A stretch of 64,000 bases of DNA from NCBI GenBank assembly GCA_027038175.1, contig JALVYB010000005.1, forward strand, positions 1-64,000, read 5' to 3'. The notes beneath the pieces are model-generated. The model worked only from the letters and a program-made list of their open reading frames with translations, was not told where the DNA came from and searched no databases. The position numbers were made by a program, and so were the translations under genes. This document shows, piece after piece, positions 36,328 through 45,880 of the stretch. The first letter of the stretch is position 1. Each line of letters starts with the position of its first letter. This DNA comes from Caldifarciminota bacterium. GTDB lineage: Bacteria > Hydrothermota > Hydrothermia > UBA1063 > CAJXJZ01.

Positions 36328-37571
36328 TGGCTCTTGCGATTTTCCTAACCGGTCTTATTACGTTTCTTGCAATTTTATTTGCATCGTTATTTGAAAAAAC
36401 AAGGATTCCGGATGTACTTCTTCTTATGATTTCTGGAATAATATTGGGTCCTGTGTTTCATATAGTCTCTCCTGTTGATTTTGGCAAGGTCGGTAAAGTT
36501 GCCACTACAATTGCCCTTATAGTCATACTATTTGAGGGTGGAGTGAATCTCAAAATGTCAGAACTAAAAGAATCTTTAGATGACACTCTTGGGATAATGC
36601 TTTCATCTTTCTTTGTAACAGGTATTCTTGTCTCTGTTATAGTTCACTACTCCACGGGCATAGACTGGCTCTCCTCTCTTATTACTGGTTCCATTCTTGG
36701 AGGAACGTCATCGGCTGTGGTTGTTCCCATGATAAAAAGCCTTAATATGACAGAGAAATCCTACACCATTTTGTTTCTTGAGTCCGCTTTTACCGATGTA
36801 ATATGTATAGTGGTGAGTTTTGCTCTGTTTGAAGCCTACAGTTCCGGAAATCTTTCTGTGGGAAAAATCATAGGAAAGATTCTTGCCACATTTGCCATGG
36901 CAGGTCTCATTGGTTTTTTAGGGGCAACTGTATGGGGTGTAATAATCAGGAAAATAAGGAAAATACCAAACACCATGTTTTCTACTCTTGCTTTTATTTT
37001 CATCATTTACGGTTTTGCGGAGTTTCTTGGTTACAGCGGGGCGATCGCCTCTTTATCTTTTGGCATTTCCCTGGCCAATCTTGTTAAAATACCAAAAGAT
37101 AAAATGCCTTTTAGAATTAAGGGGCTCAGGTTTTCGACAGTTACCAAAACAGAAAGGACATTTTACAGTGAGGTTGTTTTTTTGCTCAAAACCTTTTTCT
37201 TTGTTTACCTTGGACTCTCAATGAGACTTGCTGATGCCTGGATAATATCAATAGGATTTTTTATAACAATCAGCATTCTCTTCGGAAGGCTCGTTGTAAT
37301 CCGAATATTCAGGGCTTCTGATATTCCATGGATAGATGCCTCCTACATGAGTGTAATGATTCCCAAGGGTCTTGCCGCGGCAGTTCTTGCGTCAATTCCT
37401 GTTCAGTATGGTATACCCGGAGCAAGCATTATAAGAGATTTGGTATATTCCGTCGTATTTTTCAGCATTTTGCTTTCAGCAATTTTTGTTCCTTTAATCA
37501 ATGGCAGTTTTTTGAAGGCAGTTTATCACGGAATCTTTGGTGGAAAAGGCGGAGAAAAGGCAGAAGTTTAG
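36327..37571 (+). CDS. Cation/proton antiporter (Na+/H+ exchanger family)
   Basis: The 414-residue membrane protein has about 12 helices of the monovalent cation:proton antiporter fold. Visible family features are RIPDVLLLMISGIILGP (helix 2 region), VILFEGGVNLKMSELK, GSILGGTSSAVVVPM and ESAFTDVICIV, where the ion-binding TD/ND motif lies. PKGLAAAVLASIP near the C-terminus also fits. It is most like the CPA1/NhaP-type group. Start ATG overlaps the glycosylase stop by one base (TGATG). Probably maintains Na+ or K+/pH homeostasis. Confidence 0.8.
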   Translation: MALAIFLTGLITFLAILFASLFEKTRIPDVLLLMISGIILGPVFHIVSPVDFGKVGKVATTIALIVILFEGGVNLKMSELKESLDDTLGIMLSSFFVTGILVSVIVHYSTGIDWLSSLITGSILGGTSSAVVVPMIKSLNMTEKSYTILFLESAFTDVICIVVSFALFEAYSSGNLSVGKIIGKILATFAMAGLIGFLGATVWGVIIRKIRKIPNTMFSTLAFIFIIYGFAEFLGYSGAIASLSFGISLANLVKIPKDKMPFRIKGLRFSTVTKTERTFYSEVVFLLKTFFFVYLGLSMRLADAWIISIGFFITISILFGRLVVIRIFRASDIPWIDASYMSVMIPKGLAAAVLASIPVQYGIPGASIIRDLVYSVVFFSILLSAIFVPLINGSFLKAVYHGIFGGKGGEKAEV

Positions 37572-37590
37572 GTATTCAGGTTTTCTGGTT

Positions 37591-37596
37591 TATAAT
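37591..37596 (+). promoter_or_regulatory. -10 element for the flavoprotein gene (leaderless)
   Basis: A perfect TATAAT with six bases to the ATG at 37603. No convincing -35 was found (TTTAGG at 37567-37572, spacer 18). No Shine-Dalgarno sits before the ATG. Confidence 0.45.
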
Positions 37597-37602
37597 ATGA
37601 AC

Positions 37603-38199
37603 ATGGAAAAAAGAGCGCTTTTTATAAATGGGTCGTCAAGAAGGGATAAGGGCATAACGTATAGACTTTCTCTCAAAGTTAAGGAAAGCCTTGAGCAAAG
37701 AGGATATGAGGTAGAGTATATTCATCTTGTGGATATGAACATAAACTTCTGTGAAGGGTGTGTTAGTGAAAGTGGTGCGCTGTGTAATCCTGAGCGCTGT
37801 CTTAAAGGTGCATTGAATGACGATTTTAAAATAATCATGGACAAAATGCTCAAAACAGATGTAATAGTCTTTCTTACACCGGTTTACTGGTATTCTCCAT
37901 CTGCCCGTATGAAAAACCTTATAGATAGATTGACGTCTTTAGAAAACGTAAATAAAATGCTTGACGGTAAAATAGGTGGTTTTGTAGTTACTGCTCAGGA
38001 AGATGGAGCCATGATGACCATTTTACAACTTATGGGAACTCTTAATGATATGGGGTTCATGTTCCCACCATATGCCTTTACCTATTCTGTGAATTTTCTG
38101 GACCCTTTAGAGGATAAAGAGGCTGTGGAGTATGCGGTAAGACTTGGAAAAAACCTTGCTATGATGCATGAACTCGTGCAGGGCAAGGAGTGGAGATAA
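37603..38199 (+). CDS. NADPH-dependent FMN reductase / iron-sulfur flavoprotein-like
   Basis: The protein of about 198 residues has a flavodoxin-like fold, with the FMN phosphate loop INGSSRRDKGIT at the N-terminus and TPVYWYSPSARMKNLIDRL, the flavin-binding loop of the Flavodoxin_2/NADPH-FMN reductase family. Four cysteines cluster in NFCEGCVSESGALCNPERC, the place where iron-sulfur flavoproteins bind a cluster. Spacing (C-x2-C-x7-C-x4-C) is looser than the classic one, so the cluster is a possibility only. ATG 37603 is preferred over an upstream in-frame start inside the antiporter gene because it opens at the beta strand RALFINGSS. Confidence 0.75.
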   Translation: MEKRALFINGSSRRDKGITYRLSLKVKESLEQRGYEVEYIHLVDMNINFCEGCVSESGALCNPERCLKGALNDDFKIIMDKMLKTDVIVFLTPVYWYSPSARMKNLIDRLTSLENVNKMLDGKIGGFVVTAQEDGAMMTILQLMGTLNDMGFMFPPYAFTYSVNFLDPLEDKEAVEYAVRLGKNLAMMHELVQGKEWR

Positions 38200-38291
38200 A
38201 TATAAACTTACGGTTTAAAAACTCTAATTTACGCAGCGAAAGTAGTTAGTACTTGAAAAAACGCCCTCTCTCCTTTTTAATATTCTAATAG

Positions 38292-38924
38292 ATGTCCCGA
38301 ATTACTTTTTATCTTGTAAGACACGGGGAGTCAGAGGGTAATCGGGAGGGTCTTTTTAGGGGAAGACACGATTTTCCTCTCACTCCACTTGGTAAAAGGC
38401 AGGCAGAAAGTGTTGCGCGTGCCTTAAGCGAGATAGAGTTTGATATTATTGTCTCGAGTCCCCTTAAAAGAGCTTACGACACAGCCGTAACCATAGCCGG
38501 TAAACGTCCTGTAAGGATAATGGATGAGTTTAACAACATAAATCTTTCTATATGGGAAGGCAAAAAGAAGGAGTATATAAAAAACACATACCCTGAGGAA
38601 TGGAAAATATGGCTTACCAACCCTGAGGAACTTAGAATTGAGGGAGCAGAAACTATTGATGAAGTTCAGGAAAGAGCATTGAGGGGTATAGACAACTTGC
38701 TACGGGAATACGAAAATGGCGGAACTATTTGCATAGTAAGTCACAGGGCAGTGCTGAAACCTCTGGTTGCTGGGCTTTTAAAGATTGAAAAACCATACTT
38801 CTGGAGATTGCATTTTGACACGGCCTCTTACTCAATAATTGAATATGAAAAAGATAGAGGCTTTACTCTTATGAAGTTGAACGTAACACATCATTTGCCT
38901 GATTTTGAAGTGGAGCGATTTTGA
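38292..38924 (+). CDS. Histidine phosphatase (phosphoglycerate-mutase-like)
   Basis: The 210-residue histidine phosphatase superfamily member has the phosphohistidine motif LVRHGESEGN near residue 10, followed by GRHDFPLTPLGKRQA, the Arg of SSPLKRAYDTA and the second catalytic His in IVSHRAVLKPL. Such enzymes include cobalamin-type phosphatases (CobC), phosphoserine phosphatases and GpmB-like proteins; the substrate is open. A loose TTGAAA-19-TAATAT promoter ends eight bases before the ATG. The TGA stop overlaps the ATG of the third GGDEF gene. Confidence 0.82.
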   Translation: MSRITFYLVRHGESEGNREGLFRGRHDFPLTPLGKRQAESVARALSEIEFDIIVSSPLKRAYDTAVTIAGKRPVRIMDEFNNINLSIWEGKKKEYIKNTYPEEWKIWLTNPEELRIEGAETIDEVQERALRGIDNLLREYENGGTICIVSHRAVLKPLVAGLLKIEKPYFWRLHFDTASYSIIEYEKDRGFTLMKLNVTHHLPDFEVERF

Positions 38925-41900
38925 TGTTTGAGAAAAAAGACGAGGCATTTTTGGATGACCTCACAGGAGTGTATAACAGACGTTTTTTAAATGAATACCT
39001 TAGTATAGAAATCAAGAAATACAAAAGATACTACACCCCATTCACAATGCTTTTGCTTGACCTTGATAACTTTAAAAACGTTAATGACCTTAAAGGACAC
39101 CTTGAGGGGGACAGAATCTTAAAGGAGTTTGTGAATTTCTTAAGGGATTATTTACGCAAATCAGACATTCTTGTACGTTATGGTGGGGATGAGTTCATAA
39201 TTATTTTGCCCCATACAGAGAGAAATGCCGGTCTGATAGTATCAAAGAGAATTATTGAAAGATTAAAGAAAACAGAACCCTTTTCTTCTCTGGGGATTGG
39301 GGTTAGTATAGGGGTGGCGCAGTATCCAGATGATGGGGCTAATATTGATGAGTTACTTCAATTCGCTGATGCAGGTTTATATCTTGCCAAGAGGCATGGG
39401 AAAGGAAGAGTATTTTTTTCGCAGAAGGAAACGCCTAAACCTATAATTCCAGCAAGAAGATTTGTAAACAGGGAGAATGAACTGGAGATGCTAAGGAGTG
39501 CTTTATCAGGTGAAGGAGTAAATCTTGTACTGATTCATGGGGATATCGGGGTGGGAAAAACAAGACTTCTCGAGGAGTTTTTCAAAAACTATAACGGAAA
39601 TATTTTTTATGGTCGCGGATTTAGTGTTAATCACGATTTCCCTTACTATGTTGTGAGGAACATGCTTAAGGAACTCTATAATGATAGGCGTAGCGAATTT
39701 CTTGCAATATACAGAGAACTTGTGCCTCTTACGAGAAAGCACGTGGCACGGCTTGTACCTGAACTCTCAGAAAATAAAGGAGAGATAGGTGGCAGTGAGG
39801 AGAAGGAGGTCTTTCTGCATTCCATTTACACTTTTTTGAAAGGGTTCTGGGACAAGGGGTTTGTATTCGTAATTGATGACATACAGTGGATAGATACGGA
39901 AAGTGCTGAATTTCTGGAATACGTGTATAAAACAGAGAATAACTTGAAGATAGTAGGAACGCACAGATTGCATGAAGGTTCCAGTGGATATAAACACTTG
40001 AATGACATCTTTAAAGAGAGAACACGGGGAGTGGAAATAACCTCACTTGACAAAAAACATGTAGAGGAACTTTTAAAGAGTATTCTGGGAGATAAGATAA
40101 GTTATGAAGTTGTTGAATTTGTTTTTAAAAACGCAGGTGGAAACCCCTATTATATAGAGGAGATTGTAAGGGCGCTTTTCAACAGAGGTTTACTTGTACT
40201 GGATTCTGAAGGGGTATGGCAGATTGAGGATGAAGCGTATTCTGAAGAGATTTTCACCCGTAATGCAGAAAGTATTGTGAAGAGCAAACTCCGTTCCCTT
40301 GACACAGAGCACATCAAAATACTTGAACTTATGGCTGTATATGGAGAGCCTGTTTCAATAAAAGTGCTTGCACATCTTGCTTCGCTTGGAGAGGGAGAAC
40401 TCTATAACCTTCTGGATAGCATTGAACGAACAGGACTTCTGCAGCACAAATCCTATAAGACGTATATGTTTCCTGCAGGCATAATCAGGGATGTCATAGT
40501 TAAAGAGATGTCAAAAGGGAAGAAGGTATATTATCACAGGAAGGTGCTGGAGTACTTTGAAAAATTTGTACCTCGTGCCACAAGAGAGGAAAAAAGTGCG
40601 TTTATGGCTTATCACTACAATATGGTGGGGGAAAAAGAAAAAGCGGCTAAATTTTATAGAATAGCCGGAAAGAATGCCATGGATATTTTCGCTTTCTCGT
40701 CTGCCCTTAGATATTTTAAAGAAAGTTACAGATTAAATGAGAACGATGATGTCCTGTATGATATAGCAAGTGCGTATTATGCCCTTGGCGAGTTTAAAGA
40801 ATCAATGACAATACTTGAGGAACTGGTGGAAAAATATCCCGATAATCCAGTATACCTTTTGAAACTTGCAGATGTCAAGGAGCGTCTCAGTAAAGAGGAA
40901 GAAGCATTGAAAATTATTGATTACCTCTTGAATAACTCTGATGATGAGAATATTAAAATAGAGGCGAGAATGTTACTTGCGTGGATATACGGCAAGGAGG
41001 GAAAAACAGAGGATGCAATCTCAATATATAAGGATGTAATAAAAGAAGCCCATAAGATGAATGATTCCAGAAATTTTGCAAAAGCGTACCAGGAACTCGG
41101 GGTATGTTTCAGGCGAATTGGGCGTTTTAAGGAAGCAGAGGAGTGTTACATATCAGCGCTGGAATCCGAATATGCACGTAAGAACAGGCTTTTTTACCTC
41201 GTAACCAAATTCTCACTTTCTTCAGTTATCTTTAATAAAGGGTATGTGCAGAGTTCCATTGAGATTTTAAAAGAACTCAGAGATGAATTTAAGAAAATTG
41301 GAGCAAAATACTATTACACCAGCACGTTGATAAACCTTGGTGCCTCATATTATCAGCAGGGTAATATTGAAGAGGCCAGGAAACATCTTGAGAAAGCAAA
41401 GGAATACGTGGAGAAAATTGGAGACCGTTATTTGCTCTCATATGTTTATTCAAATCTTGCCAATATAAGTATGGACCTTGAAAATTACAGAGAGGCGGTA
41501 TTATACCTTGAGAAGGCTGTAGAGTTTGAATCGAACGTACTTGATAAATTATATCTTCTTCTTCAACTTGCTCTTGTTTATGCCAGGAGTGGAAAACTTG
41601 AGAAAGTAAATGAAGTACTAAGTGAATATAATGAACTCAGGAAACGTGTAAAAAACAGAGAGTTAGAGGTGCATGAACTAAGGAGATTGATGGAGATATC
41701 TGAACTCGCAGGCAGGGAAAACAATAGTGTGCTCATAGAAAAAGTCGAAAAAGTGTTGAATGAAGGTCCATACGGAGAAGATAGTATTTATCTTGCTCTT
41801 TATATGGCGCTCAACCTTGCAAGAGCCGGTGACAAAGAGAGCGCTATGATGTATCTTGAAAAGGCTACCAAATTTCTGCAGGACACCCCTCACTTTAATA

Positions 41901-42061
41901 TACTGGATTTCCATGAAATATTGATGGAAATTTACTGGTATCTTGGAGATAAAAGTAGAGTAGATAAAGAGTTTGAACTTTTAAAAGAAGAGTTGCTTCT
42001 CAAGAAAAATTTCAAGAAACTTGAGAAACTTGAGAGAAAGAGGGAGGAGTATTTAAAATGA
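38924..42061 (+). CDS. GGDEF-AAA-TPR signalling protein, third copy
   Basis: The protein is about 1045 residues: diguanylate cyclase with GGDEF at 87-91 and RxxD at 78-81, STAND/AAA_16 ATPase with Walker A GDIGVGKT near residue 200 and FVIDDIQWIDTE, and a C-terminal TPR array. It is more divergent than the two copies at 25378-32311, and its TPR half contains classical longer-spaced repeats. The ATG at 38924 overlaps the phosphatase stop and has GGAG upstream, better than the TTG three bases before. Its own stop overlaps the ridA ATG (ATGA). No membrane or sensor domain is present. Confidence 0.9.
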   Translation: MFEKKDEAFLDDLTGVYNRRFLNEYLSIEIKKYKRYYTPFTMLLLDLDNFKNVNDLKGHLEGDRILKEFVNFLRDYLRKSDILVRYGGDEFIIILPHTERNAGLIVSKRIIERLKKTEPFSSLGIGVSIGVAQYPDDGANIDELLQFADAGLYLAKRHGKGRVFFSQKETPKPIIPARRFVNRENELEMLRSALSGEGVNLVLIHGDIGVGKTRLLEEFFKNYNGNIFYGRGFSVNHDFPYYVVRNMLKELYNDRRSEFLAIYRELVPLTRKHVARLVPELSENKGEIGGSEEKEVFLHSIYTFLKGFWDKGFVFVIDDIQWIDTESAEFLEYVYKTENNLKIVGTHRLHEGSSGYKHLNDIFKERTRGVEITSLDKKHVEELLKSILGDKISYEVVEFVFKNAGGNPYYIEEIVRALFNRGLLVLDSEGVWQIEDEAYSEEIFTRNAESIVKSKLRSLDTEHIKILELMAVYGEPVSIKVLAHLASLGEGELYNLLDSIERTGLLQHKSYKTYMFPAGIIRDVIVKEMSKGKKVYYHRKVLEYFEKFVPRATREEKSAFMAYHYNMVGEKEKAAKFYRIAGKNAMDIFAFSSALRYFKESYRLNENDDVLYDIASAYYALGEFKESMTILEELVEKYPDNPVYLLKLADVKERLSKEEEALKIIDYLLNNSDDENIKIEARMLLAWIYGKEGKTEDAISIYKDVIKEAHKMNDSRNFAKAYQELGVCFRRIGRFKEAEECYISALESEYARKNRLFYLVTKFSLSSVIFNKGYVQSSIEILKELRDEFKKIGAKYYYTSTLINLGASYYQQGNIEEARKHLEKAKEYVEKIGDRYLLSYVYSNLANISMDLENYREAVLYLEKAVEFESNVLDKLYLLLQLALVYARSGKLEKVNEVLSEYNELRKRVKNRELEVHELRRLMEISELAGRENNSVLIEKVEKVLNEGPYGEDSIYLALYMALNLARAGDKESAMMYLEKATKFLQDTPHFNILDFHEILMEIYWYLGDKSRVDKEFELLKEELLLKKNFKKLEKLERKREEYLK

Positions 42062-42408
42062 AGAGAAAGATTCAGGCAGAGGGAATTAAGCCTAAGGGAC
42101 CATATTCACCTGCTCTAATGGTAGATGACTATCTCTTTGTGTCAGGCCAGATTGGGACAGGAAAAAATATAGAAGAAGCGACTTTAAACGCATTGAAAGA
42201 CCTTAGAGTGTTGCTTGAGGCTGCAGATATGGACATGGATAATGTGATAAAGGTCACGTTGTACATAAAAAACGGGGAAGATTTTTCTAAAGTTAATACC
42301 GTTTACGGTGAATTTTTTCATGAGCCGTATCCTGCAAGGAGTACGGTTTTTGTAAGTAGCCTTCCAAAAGACGCTTTAATAGAGATTGATGCTATAGCCA
42401 GGAGGTAG
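42058..42408 (+). CDS. ridA: RidA family reactive-imine deaminase
   Basis: RidA hydrolyses reactive enamine/imine intermediates released by PLP enzymes. The 116-residue length is a little short. Family features are GPYSPALMVDDYLFVSGQIG and the substrate-binding Arg in YPARSTVFV, with IEIDAIA at the C-terminus. It sits upstream of butyrate kinase and an aminotransferase, which fits detoxification of amino-acid catabolic intermediates. Translation is coupled to the GGDEF gene by ATGA. Confidence 0.9.
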   Translation: MKRKIQAEGIKPKGPYSPALMVDDYLFVSGQIGTGKNIEEATLNALKDLRVLLEAADMDMDNVIKVTLYIKNGEDFSKVNTVYGEFFHEPYPARSTVFVSSLPKDALIEIDAIARR

Positions 42409-42410
42409 AT

Positions 42411-43499
42411 ATGCCTTTTAAAATATTCGTTGTAAATCCGGGTGGAGGGACTACAAAACTTGCGTATTTTGAGGATGAGACGAGGGTGTTAAAGGAAGAG
42501 GTCGAGCACAATCCTGCCGAATTAAATGAACTTGAAAGTATTTCAGAGCAACTTGAATATCGCATGAAGGAGATAAAGAAGTTTGTGAAAAATAGCGGCC
42601 TGGACCTCACGGAAATGGATGCTTTCGTTGGAAGGGGCGGAGCATTTTATCCCCTTGTAGGAGGTGTATATTTTGCAGATGACGATGTGGTAAAAGATGT
42701 GAAGGAAGGAAAGGTTCAGGCAGACCATCCATCAAACCTTGGTGCACTCATTGTGAATGCCCTTGGGAAAGAATATGGCAAGCCTGCCTTCTTTGCAGAC
42801 CCTGTATCTGTTGACGAGTTCGATGATGTCTCAAGATTATCCGGACTTAAGGAACTTGAAAGAAAAAGTCTTGCTCATACCCTTAACACTAAGTATGTGG
42901 CAAGAAAGGTAGCAGAGAAGCACGGTAAAAAGTATGAAGAACTAAACATGGTGGTAGCTCATCTTGGAACCGGTATCTCTATTTCTCCTCACAGAAAAGG
43001 CAAAATGTTTGACGTAAATAATGCCAACGACGGTGGACCATTTTCTCCACAGAGGACTGGGTCTCTTCCCACCACAGGTCTTATTAAACTCTGTTTTTCA
43101 GGCATGTACGATGCAAAACAACTCATAAAAAAGGTAACAAGAGGCGGAGGTCTTATGAGTTATCTTGGGACACAGGACCTCAAGGAAGTTCTGGACAAAA
43201 TGGAAAAAGATGATTATGCACGTCTTGTGTTTGATGCAATGGTTTACCAGATTGCAAAAGAAATAGGCGCAATGAGTGCAGCATTAAAAGGAAAAGTTGA
43301 TTTCATTGTGCTCACAGGTGGCATGGCAAGGTCCGATGTCCTTGTAGAAAAATTAAAGGAATATGTTGAATGGATTGCGCCCCTTGAGGTTATTCCAGGA
43401 GAAAACGAGATGGAGGCCCTTGCTTTCTCTGCTCTTAGAGTTTTAAGAGGAGAGGAAAAGCCTAAAAAATATAGCGAATTTGTAAAATACAGGAGATAA
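42411..43499 (+). CDS. buk: Butyrate kinase
   Basis: An acetokinase-family enzyme that makes ATP from butyryl-phosphate (or branched acyl phosphates). The 362 residues begin IFVVNPGGGTTKLAYFED (phosphate-1 motif) and contain the Buk-type AFVGRGGAFYPLVGGVY, MVVAHLGTGISISPH and FIVLTGGMARS motifs. Length and GGG motif favour butyrate over acetate kinase. It points to substrate-level phosphorylation during amino-acid or carbohydrate fermentation. No phosphotransbutyrylase is in the window. Spacing to ridA is two bases and to the aminotransferase three. Confidence 0.92.
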   Translation: MPFKIFVVNPGGGTTKLAYFEDETRVLKEEVEHNPAELNELESISEQLEYRMKEIKKFVKNSGLDLTEMDAFVGRGGAFYPLVGGVYFADDDVVKDVKEGKVQADHPSNLGALIVNALGKEYGKPAFFADPVSVDEFDDVSRLSGLKELERKSLAHTLNTKYVARKVAEKHGKKYEELNMVVAHLGTGISISPHRKGKMFDVNNANDGGPFSPQRTGSLPTTGLIKLCFSGMYDAKQLIKKVTRGGGLMSYLGTQDLKEVLDKMEKDDYARLVFDAMVYQIAKEIGAMSAALKGKVDFIVLTGGMARSDVLVEKLKEYVEWIAPLEVIPGENEMEALAFSALRVLRGEEKPKKYSEFVKYRR

Positions 43500-43502
43500 T
43501 TT

Positions 43503-44711
43503 ATGGACAGGCTCTATCTTTCTAAAAGAGGCATGGAAGTAGAAGCATCCCCCATAAGAAAACTTGTCCCATTCGCTGAGGAGGCGAAGAAGAGGGGGAT
43601 AAAGGTTTATCATATAAACATTGGTCAGCCAGATATACCCACTCCTCCATTTATTCTTGAAGCAATGCGGGCTTTTTCCAATCCAGTTTTACCATACGGT
43701 CCATCTCAGGGTCTACTTGAGTTAAGGCAGGCAATTGCAGAATATTTCAAAAGGTATAATGTTAATATAGACCCCTGTGAGGTATTTATAACGTCAGGCG
43801 GTTCGGAGGCTATATTCTTTACGTTTCTGGCTACCATGGACCCGGGAGATGAAGTGCTTATTCCCGAACCATATTATACTAATTATAACGGCTTTGCCAA
43901 CATGGCAGGAGTCAGGATAGTACCTATTCCAACAGATGTTGAGAGTGGCTTTCATTTGCCGGATGCTGAGGATATTGAAAAACTCGTTACTTCAAGAACC
44001 CGTGCTATACTTCTTTGTAGCCCCAATAACCCAACAGGTGCTGTATACACTGAAGATGAGTACAAGCGAATTAAAAAGATAGCAGAAAAGTATAACCTGT
44101 ATATAATTTCAGACGAAGTGTACAGGGAATTTATTTTTAACAATACTAAACCTTTCTCTGTCCTCAAACTTGATACTGAACCTGAAAGGTTGATAGTTAT
44201 TGATAGTATTTCAAAGAGGTTCAGCGCCTGTGGAGCAAGAATAGGATTTATTGCTACAAAAAACAGGAAAATACTTGCCAATATATTGAAATATGGACAG
44301 GCAAGGCTCTGTCCCCCTACAATAGAGCAGTATGGGGCAATAGAGGGATATAAAAGGCTTGATGAGTTTTTACCCGATATGATAGAGGAGTATAAAAGAC
44401 GCAGGGACGCTGCTTTTGAGGTAATTGATAATACTCCGGATATATTTGCCTTAAAGCCTGATGGAGCCTTTTATGCGGTTTTGAAGTTGCCTGTTAAAGA
44501 TGCAGACCATTTTGCCAAATGGTTGCTTTCTGATTTTAATTACGATGGAAAGACAGTAATGGTTGCCCCGGCAAAGCCATTTTACAGGTCCGAAAATAAG
44601 GGGATGAGTGAGGTACGAATAGCATATGTCCTTGAGTCACGTCTAATGAGGGAAGCACTTGAAATACTTGTTATGGGGCTCAAGGAGTATAAGAAAAAGG
44701 GCCTTGGCTGA
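43503..44711 (+). CDS. Class I/II PLP-dependent aminotransferase
   Basis: The 402-residue fold-type I aminotransferase has the N-terminal INIGQPDIPTPPFILEAM and the cofactor-binding SPNNPTGAVY and SDEVYREFIF. The PLP Lys lies in IDSISKRFSACGARIG, and the carboxylate Arg near the C-terminus in EVRIAYVLE. It resembles the aspartate/alanine aminotransferase Igamma group. Together with RidA and butyrate kinase it suggests amino-acid catabolism. Substrate cannot be settled from sequence alone. Confidence 0.88.
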   Translation: MDRLYLSKRGMEVEASPIRKLVPFAEEAKKRGIKVYHINIGQPDIPTPPFILEAMRAFSNPVLPYGPSQGLLELRQAIAEYFKRYNVNIDPCEVFITSGGSEAIFFTFLATMDPGDEVLIPEPYYTNYNGFANMAGVRIVPIPTDVESGFHLPDAEDIEKLVTSRTRAILLCSPNNPTGAVYTEDEYKRIKKIAEKYNLYIISDEVYREFIFNNTKPFSVLKLDTEPERLIVIDSISKRFSACGARIGFIATKNRKILANILKYGQARLCPPTIEQYGAIEGYKRLDEFLPDMIEEYKRRRDAAFEVIDNTPDIFALKPDGAFYAVLKLPVKDADHFAKWLLSDFNYDGKTVMVAPAKPFYRSENKGMSEVRIAYVLESRLMREALEILVMGLKEYKKKGLG

Positions 44712-44720
44712 AGGGGTTAT

Positions 44721-44749
44721 TTGACCTTCCTTTTGTTTGAGAGTAAAAT
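44721..44749 (+). promoter_or_regulatory. Promoter of the DUF6754-type envelope operon
   Basis: TTGACC (44721-44726), a 17-base spacer and TAAAAT (44744-44749). AAAGGAGG precedes the ATG at 44773. The promoter lies only 10 bases after the aminotransferase stop. Confidence 0.75.
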
Positions 44750-44772
44750 ACTTATACAAAAAAGGAGGTTTT

Positions 44773-45870
44773 ATGGGATTCCTTTTGCCCATTTTACTTT
44801 TTTTATATTCACCTCCCACCAATGTCAGGGCTTTTGATACGCCAGACGATGGGGGTGGTAGTATTACAGTAACATGGGACCTCCCCCCGGAAGACTCAGC
44901 AGTGATAAGATATGATATTTACAGATATGAGGCACAAAAAGACAGCGGCAAACTCGCAGGTTCGGTTCTCAAGGGAATAAATACTTTTCAGGATGTTGGT
45001 GTAAAGGATAGAGTAGAGTACTCTTACAGAGTTGCGGCTGTATATCCTGACACCACAGTGTTTTCAGAAATGTCTTCCCCTGCTGTGTCTGTTCCCCAGT
45101 GGTTTAATGGTAAAACCAAAGCTGCACTTTTCATTCTCCTTTTCTATGGAATAGTTCTTTTCTGGTTTACAGAGGAGGCGAAGAAAGGAAGAAGAACTTA
45201 CATAAGGAAGATAGCAGGTCTTGAGGCTGTTGAAGAGGCAGTTGGTAGGTCCACTGAGCTTGGTAAGCCCATTCTCTTTGTCCCTGGTATAGGTATGATA
45301 AGCGATATTACTACAATTGCAGCCCTTTCCATACTCAAGCGTGTAGCAAAGAAGGCGGCAGAATACGAGTCAAGAGTTATTGTACCAAATTTTGACCCAA
45401 TAGTTATGGTTGCAGCACAGGAGACAGTGAAAGAAGGTTACACAGAGGCTGGAAGGCCTGACCTTTACAATGAAAAAGACATTTTCTTCCTCACAAGTGA
45501 CCAGTTTGGTTATGCTGCAGGTGTGGATGGGATGATGATGAGAGAAAAACCCGGTGCCATTTTCCTTCAGGGCACATTCTACGCAGAGGCATTAATTCTT
45601 GCAGAAACAGGACATTCTGTGGGTGCGATACAGATTTCCGGTACCACATCTGTCACGCAGTTGCCTTTCTTTATTGCGGCTACAGACTATACCCTGATAG
45701 GTGAGGAAATGTATGCAGCAAGCGCTTATCTCTCAAAAGACCCTCTTATGCTTGGTACAATCAAGGGAGAAGACTTAATGAAGCTGATATTCATTGTTAC
45801 AATAATTGCTGGTGTGATTCTTGAAACATTCGGAATTCATATTATTTCAAACTGGTTTTCTATTTTTTAG
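44773..45870 (+). CDS. DUF6754-like membrane protein with N-terminal fibronectin III domain
   Basis: The 365-residue protein has a signal-like hydrophobic N-terminus and an exported FnIII-like domain at about 20-110 (SITVTWDLPPEDSAVIRYDIYR, split by a normal FnIII turn). A transmembrane helix lies near 118-135. A conserved cytosolic-looking domain follows, with GKPILFVPGIGMISDITTIA, VIVPNFDPIVMVAAQETV and GAIQISGTTSVTQLPFFIA, then a C-terminal helix. The domain after the first helix matches my memory of DUF6754. Function unknown. The ATG at 44773 is fixed by AAAGGAGG. It opens a six-gene operon of membrane proteins ending in lspA and a barrel. Confidence 0.65.
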   Translation: MGFLLPILLFLYSPPTNVRAFDTPDDGGGSITVTWDLPPEDSAVIRYDIYRYEAQKDSGKLAGSVLKGINTFQDVGVKDRVEYSYRVAAVYPDTTVFSEMSSPAVSVPQWFNGKTKAALFILLFYGIVLFWFTEEAKKGRRTYIRKIAGLEAVEEAVGRSTELGKPILFVPGIGMISDITTIAALSILKRVAKKAAEYESRVIVPNFDPIVMVAAQETVKEGYTEAGRPDLYNEKDIFFLTSDQFGYAAGVDGMMMREKPGAIFLQGTFYAEALILAETGHSVGAIQISGTTSVTQLPFFIAATDYTLIGEEMYAASAYLSKDPLMLGTIKGEDLMKLIFIVTIIAGVILETFGIHIISNWFSIF

Positions 45871-45880
45871 GAGGTAGGAA

